Source: Oscillospiraceae bacterium
GTDB taxonomy: Bacteria; Bacillota; Clostridia; Oscillospirales; Acutalibacteraceae
Direction: 5' to 3'
Assembly: GCA_015065765.1 (NCBI GenBank)
Contig: SVPP01000014.1
Location: forward strand, 1-64,000
Length of the DNA: 64,000 nucleotides
Below, piece by piece: positions 48,753 through 57,461 of the stretch. The notes beneath the pieces were generated by a model that worked only from the letters and a program-made list of their open reading frames with translations, searched no databases and was not told the origin of the DNA. The position numbers and the translations under genes were made by a program. How positions within the stretch are numbered: position 1 is the stretch's first letter; every line of letters begins with the position of its first letter.

Positions 48753-50500
48753 TGGCTGAATCTTCATCAAAAGGAAAAACAAATATTTTCAGAACAATGA
48801 AAAACGAGTGGCATACTCCAAAAGAGGGAAACTATGTACCGTATAAGGAATATTTTTCAATTTTCGCTGCAGTGGGCGGAGACTACACGCTCAAATATCT
48901 TCAGGGTTTCCTTTCCTTCGGAACAGGCTGCTATCTTGTAGCATATTACTACAATATTCCTCTTCTCACATTCAGCGCAATCAGTGTTTTCTTTGTGGCA
49001 GCAACATATTTCTGGAATCTTCTGAATATGGGTGTTGATGCAAACCTGGGATTCCTTCCGAAAAAAATCGAACAGAGATATAATGCTGTGTATTTGGGAC
49101 TTGCCGCATTGGGTCTGCTGATGCTGATTTTCGATTTTTCGCCGATTCTTCCGGATCGTATCGCAGACCTTATAAACACACGTCTGAAGGGTATAGACAG
49201 CTTCAGTATTTTTAAAATATTCGGAGCACATTTACTCTGCAACGGCTGGAGCGGTTTCAGAAGTATTCTTATAAGAAAGAAGCTTCTCAAAAAGCTGGGC
49301 AGATACAAAATTTTCGCCTATGCAAATGTTATTCAATGTCTTATAATTGTTGTTCTTATCTGTGAGCTTCCTCTTTATGAGCTTCCTCTTACAGAAAGAG
49401 TATGGAAACTTTATCTGCTTTTCCAGTTTTATGCAATCTTCAATTTTGTCGGCTTTTCACATTCTGTTGCAGACAATATCAGTCCAAATCCTCAGGAAAG
49501 ACTTTTTGTCCGCTCGTTCCCCGTTAAAATCAGCCATTTTGTTCAGAATATTGTAAATGTTCTTCTTCCCACAATGGCAGGCGCAATGTTTATTGATGGC
49601 ATCAAGGATATAGGAATGTTTAAATATCTTCTTCCCGTATTCTTTATTATCTCTACAGTTGTTATGTTTCTGGGACTTGGGAAAATTCAGGAAAGAATTC
49701 CTACACCGCCTATTGAACAGAAAGAATATTTCTCTTTCTGGCACTGCGTTTCGGGTATCTTCAAAAACAAATATCTGTGGATTTCCAACATTGCAGGTCT
49801 CCTTGACTCATTGGGTAATGGCATGCTTAACATGAAAACCATTCTTCTTATTTACACATGGCGTGAAACAGGACTTTTCTTCTCGCTTGCCGAAATTCTT
49901 ATCAAAATGGCGGGCAATCCGGGACAGTTCCTTGCACCGTGGATAAGAAAACGTTTCCAGTATAAAAGCATGATAGTATTCAAATATATTGTTCTTGCAA
50001 TAAGAAATACAGTTTATATTCTTGCGATTCTTTTCCTGGGCAAGACACCGTTTATCTGCGGACTTGCCATGTTTATCGTATTATTCTGCGGCGATGCTCT
50101 TGAATCAGCTGTAAAAATTGCTGAGTCCGACACAAAAATTCGTGTAACTGACTATCAGATGTATATTTCCGGGGAAAGACTTGAAGCGTATCAGGGAATT
50201 ATCGGTTGGTTTACAACACCTATAACAACGCTTGTTTCTCTTATCATTCCTCTTATGTTCTATCGTGCAGGCTTTACATCTGACTGGGATGTCCTCTATA
50301 TGAGCGATGTAAGAATGCAGTGTCTGATAATCGGTCTGGGTTTTGACCTGGTGGGTTACATATTGATGACAATACCATATCTTCTCTGGTGGGACTATAC
50401 TGACGAAAAGCATGCCCATGTTATGGAAGTTCTCAAACAGAGAGCAGAAGCGGGAACAACCGAAAGCAATGTTCAGGCTTCTGCCTGTGAAGAAAAGTAA
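48752..50500 (+). CDS. GPH-family sugar:cation symporter
   Basis: A 582-residue carrier with about twelve membrane segments. The inter-segment loop ISPNPQERLFVRS is close to those of the paralogs at 17801 and 54386. The N-terminus (MKNEWHTPKEGNYVPYKEY) is like that of the 17801 protein (YWSKPKEGKYVPFKE), so these two form a subgroup. It is the third gene of the operon that starts at 46853 and is followed by a beta-helix carbohydrate enzyme, which points to a uronide or pectin-derived substrate (inference). Confidence 0.82.
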   Translation: MAESSSKGKTNIFRTMKNEWHTPKEGNYVPYKEYFSIFAAVGGDYTLKYLQGFLSFGTGCYLVAYYYNIPLLTFSAISVFFVAATYFWNLLNMGVDANLGFLPKKIEQRYNAVYLGLAALGLLMLIFDFSPILPDRIADLINTRLKGIDSFSIFKIFGAHLLCNGWSGFRSILIRKKLLKKLGRYKIFAYANVIQCLIIVVLICELPLYELPLTERVWKLYLLFQFYAIFNFVGFSHSVADNISPNPQERLFVRSFPVKISHFVQNIVNVLLPTMAGAMFIDGIKDIGMFKYLLPVFFIISTVVMFLGLGKIQERIPTPPIEQKEYFSFWHCVSGIFKNKYLWISNIAGLLDSLGNGMLNMKTILLIYTWRETGLFFSLAEILIKMAGNPGQFLAPWIRKRFQYKSMIVFKYIVLAIRNTVYILAILFLGKTPFICGLAMFIVLFCGDALESAVKIAESDTKIRVTDYQMYISGERLEAYQGIIGWFTTPITTLVSLIIPLMFYRAGFTSDWDVLYMSDVRMQCLIIGLGFDLVGYILMTIPYLLWWDYTDEKHAHVMEVLKQRAEAGTTESNVQASACEEK

Positions 50501-50514
50501 AAGAGGTGGAGCAG

Positions 50515-51450
50515 ATGAAATTTGTTAATGTAATGCAAAACAAAGATGTATATGCTGATGGTGTTCATGATGACACAAAGGCGTTACAAGCTTGTATTGA
50601 TCAGGTGAAGGATGGGGGAACAGTTTATTTCCCGGACGGAACATATCTTGTTTCGGCAGCGCTTATCTTTTATTCAAACCAGACTCTTAAATTTTCTGAT
50701 AAGGCAACAATTCTCCGCGATGACAAAAAGAAACCGTGGACGAGATATTTACTCGCTTCCTATTCAGAGCCCGAATGGGGAGAATATAACGGCACACATG
50801 ATGTTGTGATTTCGGGCGGCATATTTGACGGAAATGCAAACCTCACCGAATGGATAACACTTGTAAATACCGTTCATTGCAGAAACATCACAATTGAGAA
50901 TTGCCGTTTTATTCACTGTGCACACTGGCACTGTATTGAAATCAATGCAACGGAAAATGCCGTTGTTCAGAACTGCATTTTTGACGGACCAAGTTACACT
51001 GCATGCAATGACGGACTTTTCAACGAACAGCTTCAGCTTGATTTATCCAGTAAAGGCTCTTACGGTCCCGTTTACAACTGTGACGGCAAGCTTATTGATT
51101 TCAGAACTGACGAAACAGTATGCCGTAATATTGTAGTGAGAAACAACATTTTCAAATGTGACGGCTTCCCCGGAGTAGGACATCATGGTGATTGCGACCA
51201 TCATAATATTGAAATTGTTGATAATATCTTTGACGGACCTTCAGGCAGAGAGGGAAAAAGTAGAGGTTATGTAATTTTCAGACCTATGGTTTATGATGTC
51301 AGGGTGAAAGGCAATGTGTTTATTGCACCTGAAGAAACCGATTCACCAAGCTACGGAATTATTCACGAAAATCCCGATGCAGATGCATTGAAAACAGAGG
51401 ATAATATCTTTATCGGAAAAATCGATAAAGAGGTTATTATCATCTCATAG
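50515..51450 (+). CDS. Right-handed beta-helix carbohydrate-active protein
   Basis: A 311-residue protein from ATG 50515 (AAGAGGTGG upstream). It opens with the pectate-lyase-3/GH28-type entry YADGVHDDTKALQACIDQ...GGTVYFPDGTYLV. Parallel beta-helix coils follow with repeating INxTENAVVQNCIFDG and NIFxGP turns and Asp/His-rich stretches (GHHGDCDHHNIEI). There is no signal peptide, so it is probably an intracellular enzyme acting on oligosaccharides brought in by the preceding GPH symporter. Polygalacturonase, lyase or epimerase activity cannot be separated from sequence alone. Confidence 0.7.
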   Translation: MKFVNVMQNKDVYADGVHDDTKALQACIDQVKDGGTVYFPDGTYLVSAALIFYSNQTLKFSDKATILRDDKKKPWTRYLLASYSEPEWGEYNGTHDVVISGGIFDGNANLTEWITLVNTVHCRNITIENCRFIHCAHWHCIEINATENAVVQNCIFDGPSYTACNDGLFNEQLQLDLSSKGSYGPVYNCDGKLIDFRTDETVCRNIVVRNNIFKCDGFPGVGHHGDCDHHNIEIVDNIFDGPSGREGKSRGYVIFRPMVYDVRVKGNVFIAPEETDSPSYGIIHENPDADALKTEDNIFIGKIDKEVIIIS

Positions 51451-51467
51451 CAGAAAAGTAAACATCA

Positions 51468-51503
51468 AGCCGTCCGGACAATTACTCTCGGACGGCTCAT
51501 TTT
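51468..51503 (+). terminator. Terminator of the beta-helix operon
   Basis: AGCCGTCCG (51468-51476) pairs with CGGACGGCT (51489-51497), followed by CATTTTGTTATTT. Confidence 0.82.
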
Positions 51504-51554
51504 GTTATTTCTGAAAACAGTATTTACTTAACAAATTGGAATTTGTTAACAGTT

Positions 51555-51837
51555 AAATTATAATTTGACGTTTAGAAATTAGCTATAACAAGTGGCTCCC
51601 CATGTCAGGGGAGCTGTCGTTTTCGCAAGAAAATGACTGAGGGGTAGTTACATATTGTTATTATCTTTCCCTCCGTCTTTTGCTTTGCAAAAGCCACCTC
51701 CCTCATCAGATGGAGGCAACGCTCTGTTCAACTGCACGCTAAATTGTAATTTATCTGTATAGTTCGATTTCAGGCTCCCCTTGAAAATGCAAGGGGAGGT
51801 GGCAACCGTCAGGTTGACGGAGGGGATTTTTCGTTTA
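51555..51837. repeat. Composite intergenic repeat, copy 2
   Basis: Almost identical to 4001-4240 through 51794 (for example CCCCATG for CCCCTTG, CTTTCCC for CTCTCCC). It then carries GAGGTGGCAACCGTCAGGTTGACGGAGGGG where copy 1 has GAGCTGTCAAAATCTATGATTTTGACTGAGGGG. Both return to ATTTTTCGTTTAAA. It ends 16 nt before the -35 box of typA. Confidence 0.88.
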
Positions 51838-51852
51838 AATTATTAAAATCTC

Positions 51853-51881
51853 TTGTAAAACTTCTTGCAGTATAGTATAAT
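51853..51881 (+). promoter_or_regulatory. Promoter of typA
   Basis: TTGTAA (51853-51858), 17-nt spacer, TATAAT (51876-51881), immediately right of the repeat element. Confidence 0.72.
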
Positions 51882-51915
51882 ATTTATTTGTAAAATTATA
51901 TTGAAGGTGAAAAAC

Positions 51916-53736
51916 TTGGATAAAAGAAATGAAGTAAGAAATGTAGCCATTATCGCCCACGTTGACCACGGTAAAACAACATTGGTTGACGAGATGCTCA
52001 AGCAGAGCGGTATCTTCCGTTCAAATGAGCAGGTTCAGGACAGAGTAATGGACTCTAATGACCTTGAAAGGGAAAGAGGAATCACCATTCTTTCCAAAAA
52101 CACATCTATCCACTATAAGGACACAAAAATCAATATCGTTGACACTCCCGGACATGCTGATTTCGGCGGTGAGGTTGAACGAATTCTTATGATGGTAGAC
52201 GGTGTTCTGCTTCTTGTTGATGCGTTTGAAGGCTGTATGCCCCAGACAAGATTTGTTCTCAAAAAAGCACTTGGTCTTGAAAAGAAAGTTGTAGTTGTTG
52301 TAAACAAAATCGACCGTCCCGGAGCACGTCCCGAGGAAGTTATTGACGAGGTTCTTGACCTTTTCATTGAACTCGGTGCAAACGAGGATCAGCTTGAATT
52401 CCCCGTAGTTTATGCTTCTGCAAGAGAAGGCTATTCTTCCCTTGACAGTTCAGTGAGAGAGGGCGACATGAGACCTCTCCTTGACTCAATCCTTAAAAAT
52501 ATCGAGTGTCCCGAGGGTGACCTCGAAGGCCCTCTTCAGGTGCTTTTCTCAAGCCTTGACTATGACGATTACATAGGCAGAATCGGTATCGGACGAGTTG
52601 AAAGAGGCAGCATCAAAAAAGGTGAGAGTGTTGTTCTCTGCAAAGGAGACGGCACTACACAGAACGTTAAAATTGCAAGACTCTATCAGTTTGAAGGTCT
52701 CAAAAGAGTCGAAGTTGACTCAGCTTCAATGGGCGACCTTATCTGCGTTTCAGGTATTGAAGGACTTAACATCGGCGAGACAATCTGTACTCCCTCATGC
52801 GTTGAGCCGCTTCCCTTTATCAAAATTGACGAGCCTACAATTTCAATGAACTTTATCGTCAACGACAGCCCCTTTGCAGGAAGAGAAGGTAAGTTCGTAA
52901 CTTCAAGAAACCTCCGTGACAGACTTTATAAAGAAGTTGAAACAAATGTGAGCATGAGAGTTGAGGACACTGAAACTACTGATACATTCAAGGTTTCAGG
53001 CAGAGGTGAGCTTCATCTTTCAATTCTCATTGAAACTATGCGCCGTGAAGGCTATGAATTCCAGGTATCCCGTCCTAAAGTTATTATGAAAGAAGTGGAC
53101 GGAGTTATGATGGAGCCTGTTGAGCTTCTTATTGTTGAAGTTCCTGAAAACTACGTTGGTGCAGTTATTGAAAAATTAGGTTCACGAAAGGGTGAACTTG
53201 AAAACATGGGCACTCGTGACGGCGGAATGAGCCATCTTGAATTTAAAATTCCCTCAAGAGGTCTTATCGGCTACCGCTCAGAGTTTATGACAGACACAAA
53301 CGGCAACGGCATCATGAATCAGCTCTTTGAGGGCTATGTGCCTTACGCAGGTGACATAAAAATGCGTGAGCGTGGTTCAATTGTTGTTCACGAAACAGGC
53401 GAAAGCACAGGCTACGGTCTTTTCAATACTCAGGACAGAGGCAGACTTTTCATCGGTCCCGGTGTTGATGTTTACGAGGGAATGATTGTAGGTGAATGTT
53501 CAAAGGATGAAGATATTGTGTGCAACGTCTGCAAGAAAAAGCAGATGACAAACACCCGTGCAGCAGGCTCAGACGATGCGCTGAGACTCGTTCCTCATTC
53601 AGTGCTCAGCCTTGAACAGTCAATGGAATTTATCAGTGACGACGAGCTTCTTGAAATCACTCCCCAATCATTGAGACTGAGAAAACGCATTCTCTCAAAG
53701 GAACTTAGAATGAAGAAAAAATTCGGAGGCAAATAA
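51916..53736 (+). CDS. typA: Translational GTPase TypA/BipA
   Basis: A 606-residue elongation-factor-like GTPase that binds the 70S ribosome and aids 50S assembly and stress growth. G1 is AHVDHGKTT (14-22), the switch ERERGITI, G3 DTPGHADFGG and G4 NKIDRP. The BipA-specific C-terminal domain follows, with RSEFMTDTNGNGIMNQLF. The start is TTG 51916, six nt after GAAGGTG; the longer frame begins upstream of a plausible site. The stop overlaps the next gene as TAATG. Confidence 0.96.
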   Translation: MDKRNEVRNVAIIAHVDHGKTTLVDEMLKQSGIFRSNEQVQDRVMDSNDLERERGITILSKNTSIHYKDTKINIVDTPGHADFGGEVERILMMVDGVLLLVDAFEGCMPQTRFVLKKALGLEKKVVVVVNKIDRPGARPEEVIDEVLDLFIELGANEDQLEFPVVYASAREGYSSLDSSVREGDMRPLLDSILKNIECPEGDLEGPLQVLFSSLDYDDYIGRIGIGRVERGSIKKGESVVLCKGDGTTQNVKIARLYQFEGLKRVEVDSASMGDLICVSGIEGLNIGETICTPSCVEPLPFIKIDEPTISMNFIVNDSPFAGREGKFVTSRNLRDRLYKEVETNVSMRVEDTETTDTFKVSGRGELHLSILIETMRREGYEFQVSRPKVIMKEVDGVMMEPVELLIVEVPENYVGAVIEKLGSRKGELENMGTRDGGMSHLEFKIPSRGLIGYRSEFMTDTNGNGIMNQLFEGYVPYAGDIKMRERGSIVVHETGESTGYGLFNTQDRGRLFIGPGVDVYEGMIVGECSKDEDIVCNVCKKKQMTNTRAAGSDDALRLVPHSVLSLEQSMEFISDDELLEITPQSLRLRKRILSKELRMKKKFGGK

Positions 53737-54383
53737 TGCCGAAGTTTGAATTTATAGTTTTCGATTTTGACGGCACTATTGCAGACACACGCAGAGGTGT
53801 TTTTGACAGCATAATCTATGCTCTTACTTCTTACGGCTACGAAGTGCCTGATGAAAGCGTCCTTAACTCCTTTTTAGGACCGCCTCTTTACGAATCTTTC
53901 AAAAAAACAACAGGTTGCACAGATGAAATGGCTCATACGCTGACGGCAAAATACCGTGAGCTTTACACGGATAATGCCATGTACAGACTTAATCTTTTTG
54001 ACGGTATCGAAGAGATGCTGAAAGAAATGAAAGCAAATGGCATAAAAATGGCGATTGCATCATCGAAGCCTGAGAAATTTTTCTCAAAGCTTCTGAAGCA
54101 TCTCGGAATTACAGAATATTTCGATGTTGTGTGCGGTGCATCTCTCGGTGACATCCACAACACAAAACAGGCGATAATTGCACGCGCTATGGAAGAACTC
54201 TCAGCCGAAAAAGATAAAACCCTTATGGTAGGCGACAGAGTTTTTGACATCGACGGTGCAAAACAAAACGGCATAAAATCTGCAGGCGTAGTTTTCGGCT
54301 TTGATTACACAGAAGAGCTTGAAAACGCAGGTGCGGATTTCATTGTAAAAACAACAGAAGAACTTCTGAAGGAGGTACTGTAA
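53736..54383 (+). CDS. HAD-family phosphatase, phosphoglycolate-phosphatase-like
   Basis: A 215-residue HAD hydrolase of subfamily IA. The nucleophile motif FDFDGTIADT (Asp about 9-11) is at the start, a helical cap follows, motif II is IASSKPEK, and motif IV VGDRVFDIDGA. Its overall plan resembles phosphoglycolate phosphatase or pyrophosphatase PpaX. Which phosphoester it cuts is not known. It overlaps typA by one nt and precedes a GPH transporter by two nt. Confidence 0.85.
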   Translation: MPKFEFIVFDFDGTIADTRRGVFDSIIYALTSYGYEVPDESVLNSFLGPPLYESFKKTTGCTDEMAHTLTAKYRELYTDNAMYRLNLFDGIEEMLKEMKANGIKMAIASSKPEKFFSKLLKHLGITEYFDVVCGASLGDIHNTKQAIIARAMEELSAEKDKTLMVGDRVFDIDGAKQNGIKSAGVVFGFDYTEELENAGADFIVKTTEELLKEVL

Positions 54384-54385
54384 AA

Positions 54386-55810
54386 ATGGCAAACAGCAAA
54401 ACCCTGCAGAAAGACACAAACAAACTTGTTTCCACAAATGAGCTTATTTTCTTCCTCATGGGAACATTCTTCCTCACAACAATGACAGGTATGTGCGGAA
54501 GTTACAGACAGGCTTATCTTATCAACATTCTCGGTCTTGAATCGGGACAGGTAAGTACAATCAACCTGGTCTGCTCAATCGCCAGCTATTTTATTAACTT
54601 CTTCCTTATGATGCGTGTTGACAGACCGCCGAAAAAAGGAAAAGCAAAATTCCTGCCCCTTGTGAGAAACTGGGCAATACCATTCGGTATCGTTGTAATT
54701 CTCATGTACTATACACCGCCTTTTATTGACAGAACAACTTCAATGATAGTCATCTGGTGTATCTGTCTCCAGCTTATCTATAACATACTCAATGTTTTCG
54801 CAGGCGCACTTAACAACGTTGCAGTTGTAATTTCGCCCAACAGCGAAGAAAGAGACACCGCTCTTACATTCCGCGGAATCGTAAACGCAGTCGGCAACTC
54901 AGCACCTCTTGTAGTTGTTCTTGTTGCAGGTCTTATTACTGATAAAGAAGAATATCAGTATTTAGGCTCAGCAGTTGCCTGCTCAATTGTTGCAGTAATA
55001 TTCATGCTTCTTGCCACAAGAAAAGTAAAAGAGCGTGTAGTATACAGCACAGAAAAACGCAATCCCTTCCTTGGATACAAGGACGTGCTTAAAAACAAGT
55101 ATGCGTGGATTGTAATTATCAGTGAATTCCTGAAGAATTTCCGCGGTGTTGCAAACTACATGGGCGTTTTCCTTGCAGCAGCTCTACTCGGTTCATCAAG
55201 TAAATTCATTTTGCTCGGACTTCCTACAGGTATCGGTACATTCGTAGGTATGCTCATTGTCAAGGCACTGCTTAAAAAGTTCAATTCAAAGCAGATTTAT
55301 ATTGCATCAGGTGTTTATTCACTTCTTGCAAACACCCTTGCTTTTACAATCGGTGTTCAGTATTTCAAAACAGGAAACGCAGTCCTGCAGATAGCTTTCA
55401 TCGCAGCACTTTTCCTTATAGGTCTGCAGTTTGGTGCATCAAACCTTATTCCTGCAATGTTCCAGGCTGATATCCTTGAAGATATCGAGGTTAAATCGCA
55501 CAAGCGTCTCGATGCAACACTTGGTTTTGTATGCGGTATCGGTGCTACAATTTCAGGTACAGTTGCGCAAACCCTTGCTCCAAGAATTCTCTATGGTGAC
55601 GGCTCAATCATCGGCTATATCCAGCCAGTTGCAGACGTATATCCTGAGCAGGAAATGCAGACAAAGGTTATGCTCCTGTTCTTCTACACAATCGTTCACG
55701 GCATTATGATGCTGTTGGCAGGTGTTCCCTTCATTTTCTATAAGCTTACAGGTAAGAGAAAAGAAGAGGTACATCAGGCAGCACTTGAATACAGAGAAAC
55801 AGTTGAATAA
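54386..55810 (+). CDS. GPH-family sugar:cation symporter
   Basis: A 474-residue carrier with about twelve membrane segments. The family loop ISPNSEERDTALTFRG lies near residue 150, aligned with ISPNPQER (48752) and ISPNTQER (17801). It is the last gene after typA and a HAD phosphatase, and directly precedes (across a repeat and a promoter) GH51 and GH3 enzyme genes. Import of arabino- or gluco-oligosaccharides is therefore plausible (inference). Confidence 0.83.
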   Translation: MANSKTLQKDTNKLVSTNELIFFLMGTFFLTTMTGMCGSYRQAYLINILGLESGQVSTINLVCSIASYFINFFLMMRVDRPPKKGKAKFLPLVRNWAIPFGIVVILMYYTPPFIDRTTSMIVIWCICLQLIYNILNVFAGALNNVAVVISPNSEERDTALTFRGIVNAVGNSAPLVVVLVAGLITDKEEYQYLGSAVACSIVAVIFMLLATRKVKERVVYSTEKRNPFLGYKDVLKNKYAWIVIISEFLKNFRGVANYMGVFLAAALLGSSSKFILLGLPTGIGTFVGMLIVKALLKKFNSKQIYIASGVYSLLANTLAFTIGVQYFKTGNAVLQIAFIAALFLIGLQFGASNLIPAMFQADILEDIEVKSHKRLDATLGFVCGIGATISGTVAQTLAPRILYGDGSIIGYIQPVADVYPEQEMQTKVMLLFFYTIVHGIMMLLAGVPFIFYKLTGKRKEEVHQAALEYRETVE

Positions 55811-55832
55811 TTTAAATTGACGGCAATTATCA

Positions 55833-55890
55833 GCTTCCCTTGAAAATGCAAGGGGAGCTGTCTGCGTTTAGAAGACTGAGGGGATTTTTC
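55833..55890. repeat. CTTCCCTTG...CAAGGGGAGC...CTGAGGGG repeat unit
   Basis: GCTTCCCTTGAAAATGCAAGGGGAGC hairpin, then GTCTGCGTTTAGAAGAC, then TGAGGGGATTTTTC. It is the same module as at 32683 and the end of 51555, located where a terminator for the transporter gene is expected. Confidence 0.75.
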
Positions 55891-55900
55891 ATTAAAAATA

Positions 55901-55930
55901 TTGAAATCTACTTTGCCGTTATGCTATACT
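55901..55930 (+). promoter_or_regulatory. Promoter of the GH51-GH3 operon
   Basis: TTGAAA (55901-55906), 18-nt spacer, TATACT (55925-55930) with an extended -10 TG at 55922. It starts 10 nt after the repeat unit. Confidence 0.65.
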
Positions 55931-55961
55931 TAATCCATAAAATGCCAAAGGAGGCAAAAGT

Positions 55962-57452
55962 ATGAAAGCTAAAATGACTATTGCGAAAGAACTTAAAGTA
56001 GGCGATATTGACAGAAGAATGTTCGGCTCATTTGTTGAGCATCTGGGACGCGCCGTTTACGGCGGAATTTATGAGCCGGGACACGCAACTGCAGATGAAG
56101 ACGGCTTCAGACGTGACGTTATCGACCTTGTAAATGAGCTTGATGTGCCTATCGTCAGATATCCGGGCGGTAACTTTGTTTCAGGTTATGACTGGGAGGA
56201 TGGAGTAGGTCCTGTTGAGAAAAGACCTCAGAGACTTGATCTTGCATGGGGCACAACTGAGCCCAATACCTTTGGCACAAACGAATTTATGAAATGGTGT
56301 CAGAAAGCCAAAACTGCACCTATGATGGCAGTGAATCTGGGCACACGCGGTCCTGATGAAGCACGTGCACTTGTTGAATACTGCAACTTAAGTACAAACA
56401 CAAAATATGCAAATATGCGTAAAGAGCATGGCTACGAAAAACCGTGGGATGTTAAACTCTGGTGTCTCGGTAACGAGATGGACGGCGCATGGCAGATGGG
56501 TGCAAAAACTGCCCACGAATACGGCAGAACAGCTCTTGAAGCCTCAAAGCTTATGAAATGGGTTGACCCCTCAATCGAAACTGTTCTCTGCGGTTCATCA
56601 AGCAGAAATTCGCCCACATTCGGTAAATGGGAAGAAACTGCCCTTGATATTGCATATGACAGCATTGATTACCTTTCTCTTCATCAGTATTACGGCAACA
56701 GTGCAAAGGATACAGAAACTTTCCTTGCACTTTCAACAGAGCTTGATGAGTTTATTTACAGCGTTATCTGCGTCTGCGACTATGTGAAAGCGAAAAAACG
56801 CAGTAAGAAAAAGATTATGCTTTCATTTGACGAATGGAACGTGTGGTATCATTCATGGGGTGCACCTGTTGAAAAATGGTCAACCGCACCTAATCAGCTT
56901 GAAGATATCTATAACTTTGAGGACGCTCTCGTTGCAGCATGTATGCTCATCACTCTTCTTCGTCACGCTGACAGAATCAAGGTTGCATGCATCGCTCAGC
57001 TTGTAAATGTTATCGCACCTATTTTCACAAAAACAGGTGGCGGTGTGTTCTGTCAGACAACATTCTATCCTTTCGAGAGAATGTCAAAATATGCACGCGG
57101 TGCATCAATCAAGCCTATTGTTGAATGCGACAAATACGATACAAAGGACTACACTGACGTGCCTTACCTTGAAACTATCGCAACATACGACGAGGAAAAC
57201 GAAGAGCTTGCAGTTTTCGCAGTTAACCGTTCGCTTACAGAGGATTGTGTCCTTGATTTCTCTCTTCTTGATTTTGAGGGCTACAAACCTGTTTCCTTTG
57301 AGTCAATGGACGGCTATGACAAGCTTCTTGTAAACGATTTCGGTAAGGAAACTGTGTGCATGCATTCCAACGAAATCCCCGTAGGTGACAACGGCAAATT
57401 TACTGCAAATCTTAAGAACATGAGCTTTAATGTTATCAGGTTTAAAAAATAA
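55962..57452 (+). CDS. Alpha-L-arabinofuranosidase, GH51
   Basis: A 496-residue cytosolic GH51 enzyme removing L-arabinofuranosyl side groups from arabinan, arabinoxylan or their oligosaccharides. The acid/base Glu172 is in CLGNEMDG and the nucleophile Glu291 in SFDEWNVW. FGSFVEHLGRAVYGGIYEPG and VRYPGGNFVSGYDW are GH51 hallmarks. A C-terminal beta domain completes it. There is no signal peptide, so it works on imported material. AGGAGG precedes the ATG. It is followed after nine nt by a GH3 gene and preceded by a GPH symporter. Confidence 0.95.
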   Translation: MKAKMTIAKELKVGDIDRRMFGSFVEHLGRAVYGGIYEPGHATADEDGFRRDVIDLVNELDVPIVRYPGGNFVSGYDWEDGVGPVEKRPQRLDLAWGTTEPNTFGTNEFMKWCQKAKTAPMMAVNLGTRGPDEARALVEYCNLSTNTKYANMRKEHGYEKPWDVKLWCLGNEMDGAWQMGAKTAHEYGRTALEASKLMKWVDPSIETVLCGSSSRNSPTFGKWEETALDIAYDSIDYLSLHQYYGNSAKDTETFLALSTELDEFIYSVICVCDYVKAKKRSKKKIMLSFDEWNVWYHSWGAPVEKWSTAPNQLEDIYNFEDALVAACMLITLLRHADRIKVACIAQLVNVIAPIFTKTGGGVFCQTTFYPFERMSKYARGASIKPIVECDKYDTKDYTDVPYLETIATYDEENEELAVFAVNRSLTEDCVLDFSLLDFEGYKPVSFESMDGYDKLLVNDFGKETVCMHSNEIPVGDNGKFTANLKNMSFNVIRFKK

Positions 57453-57461
57453 GGTGATTTT

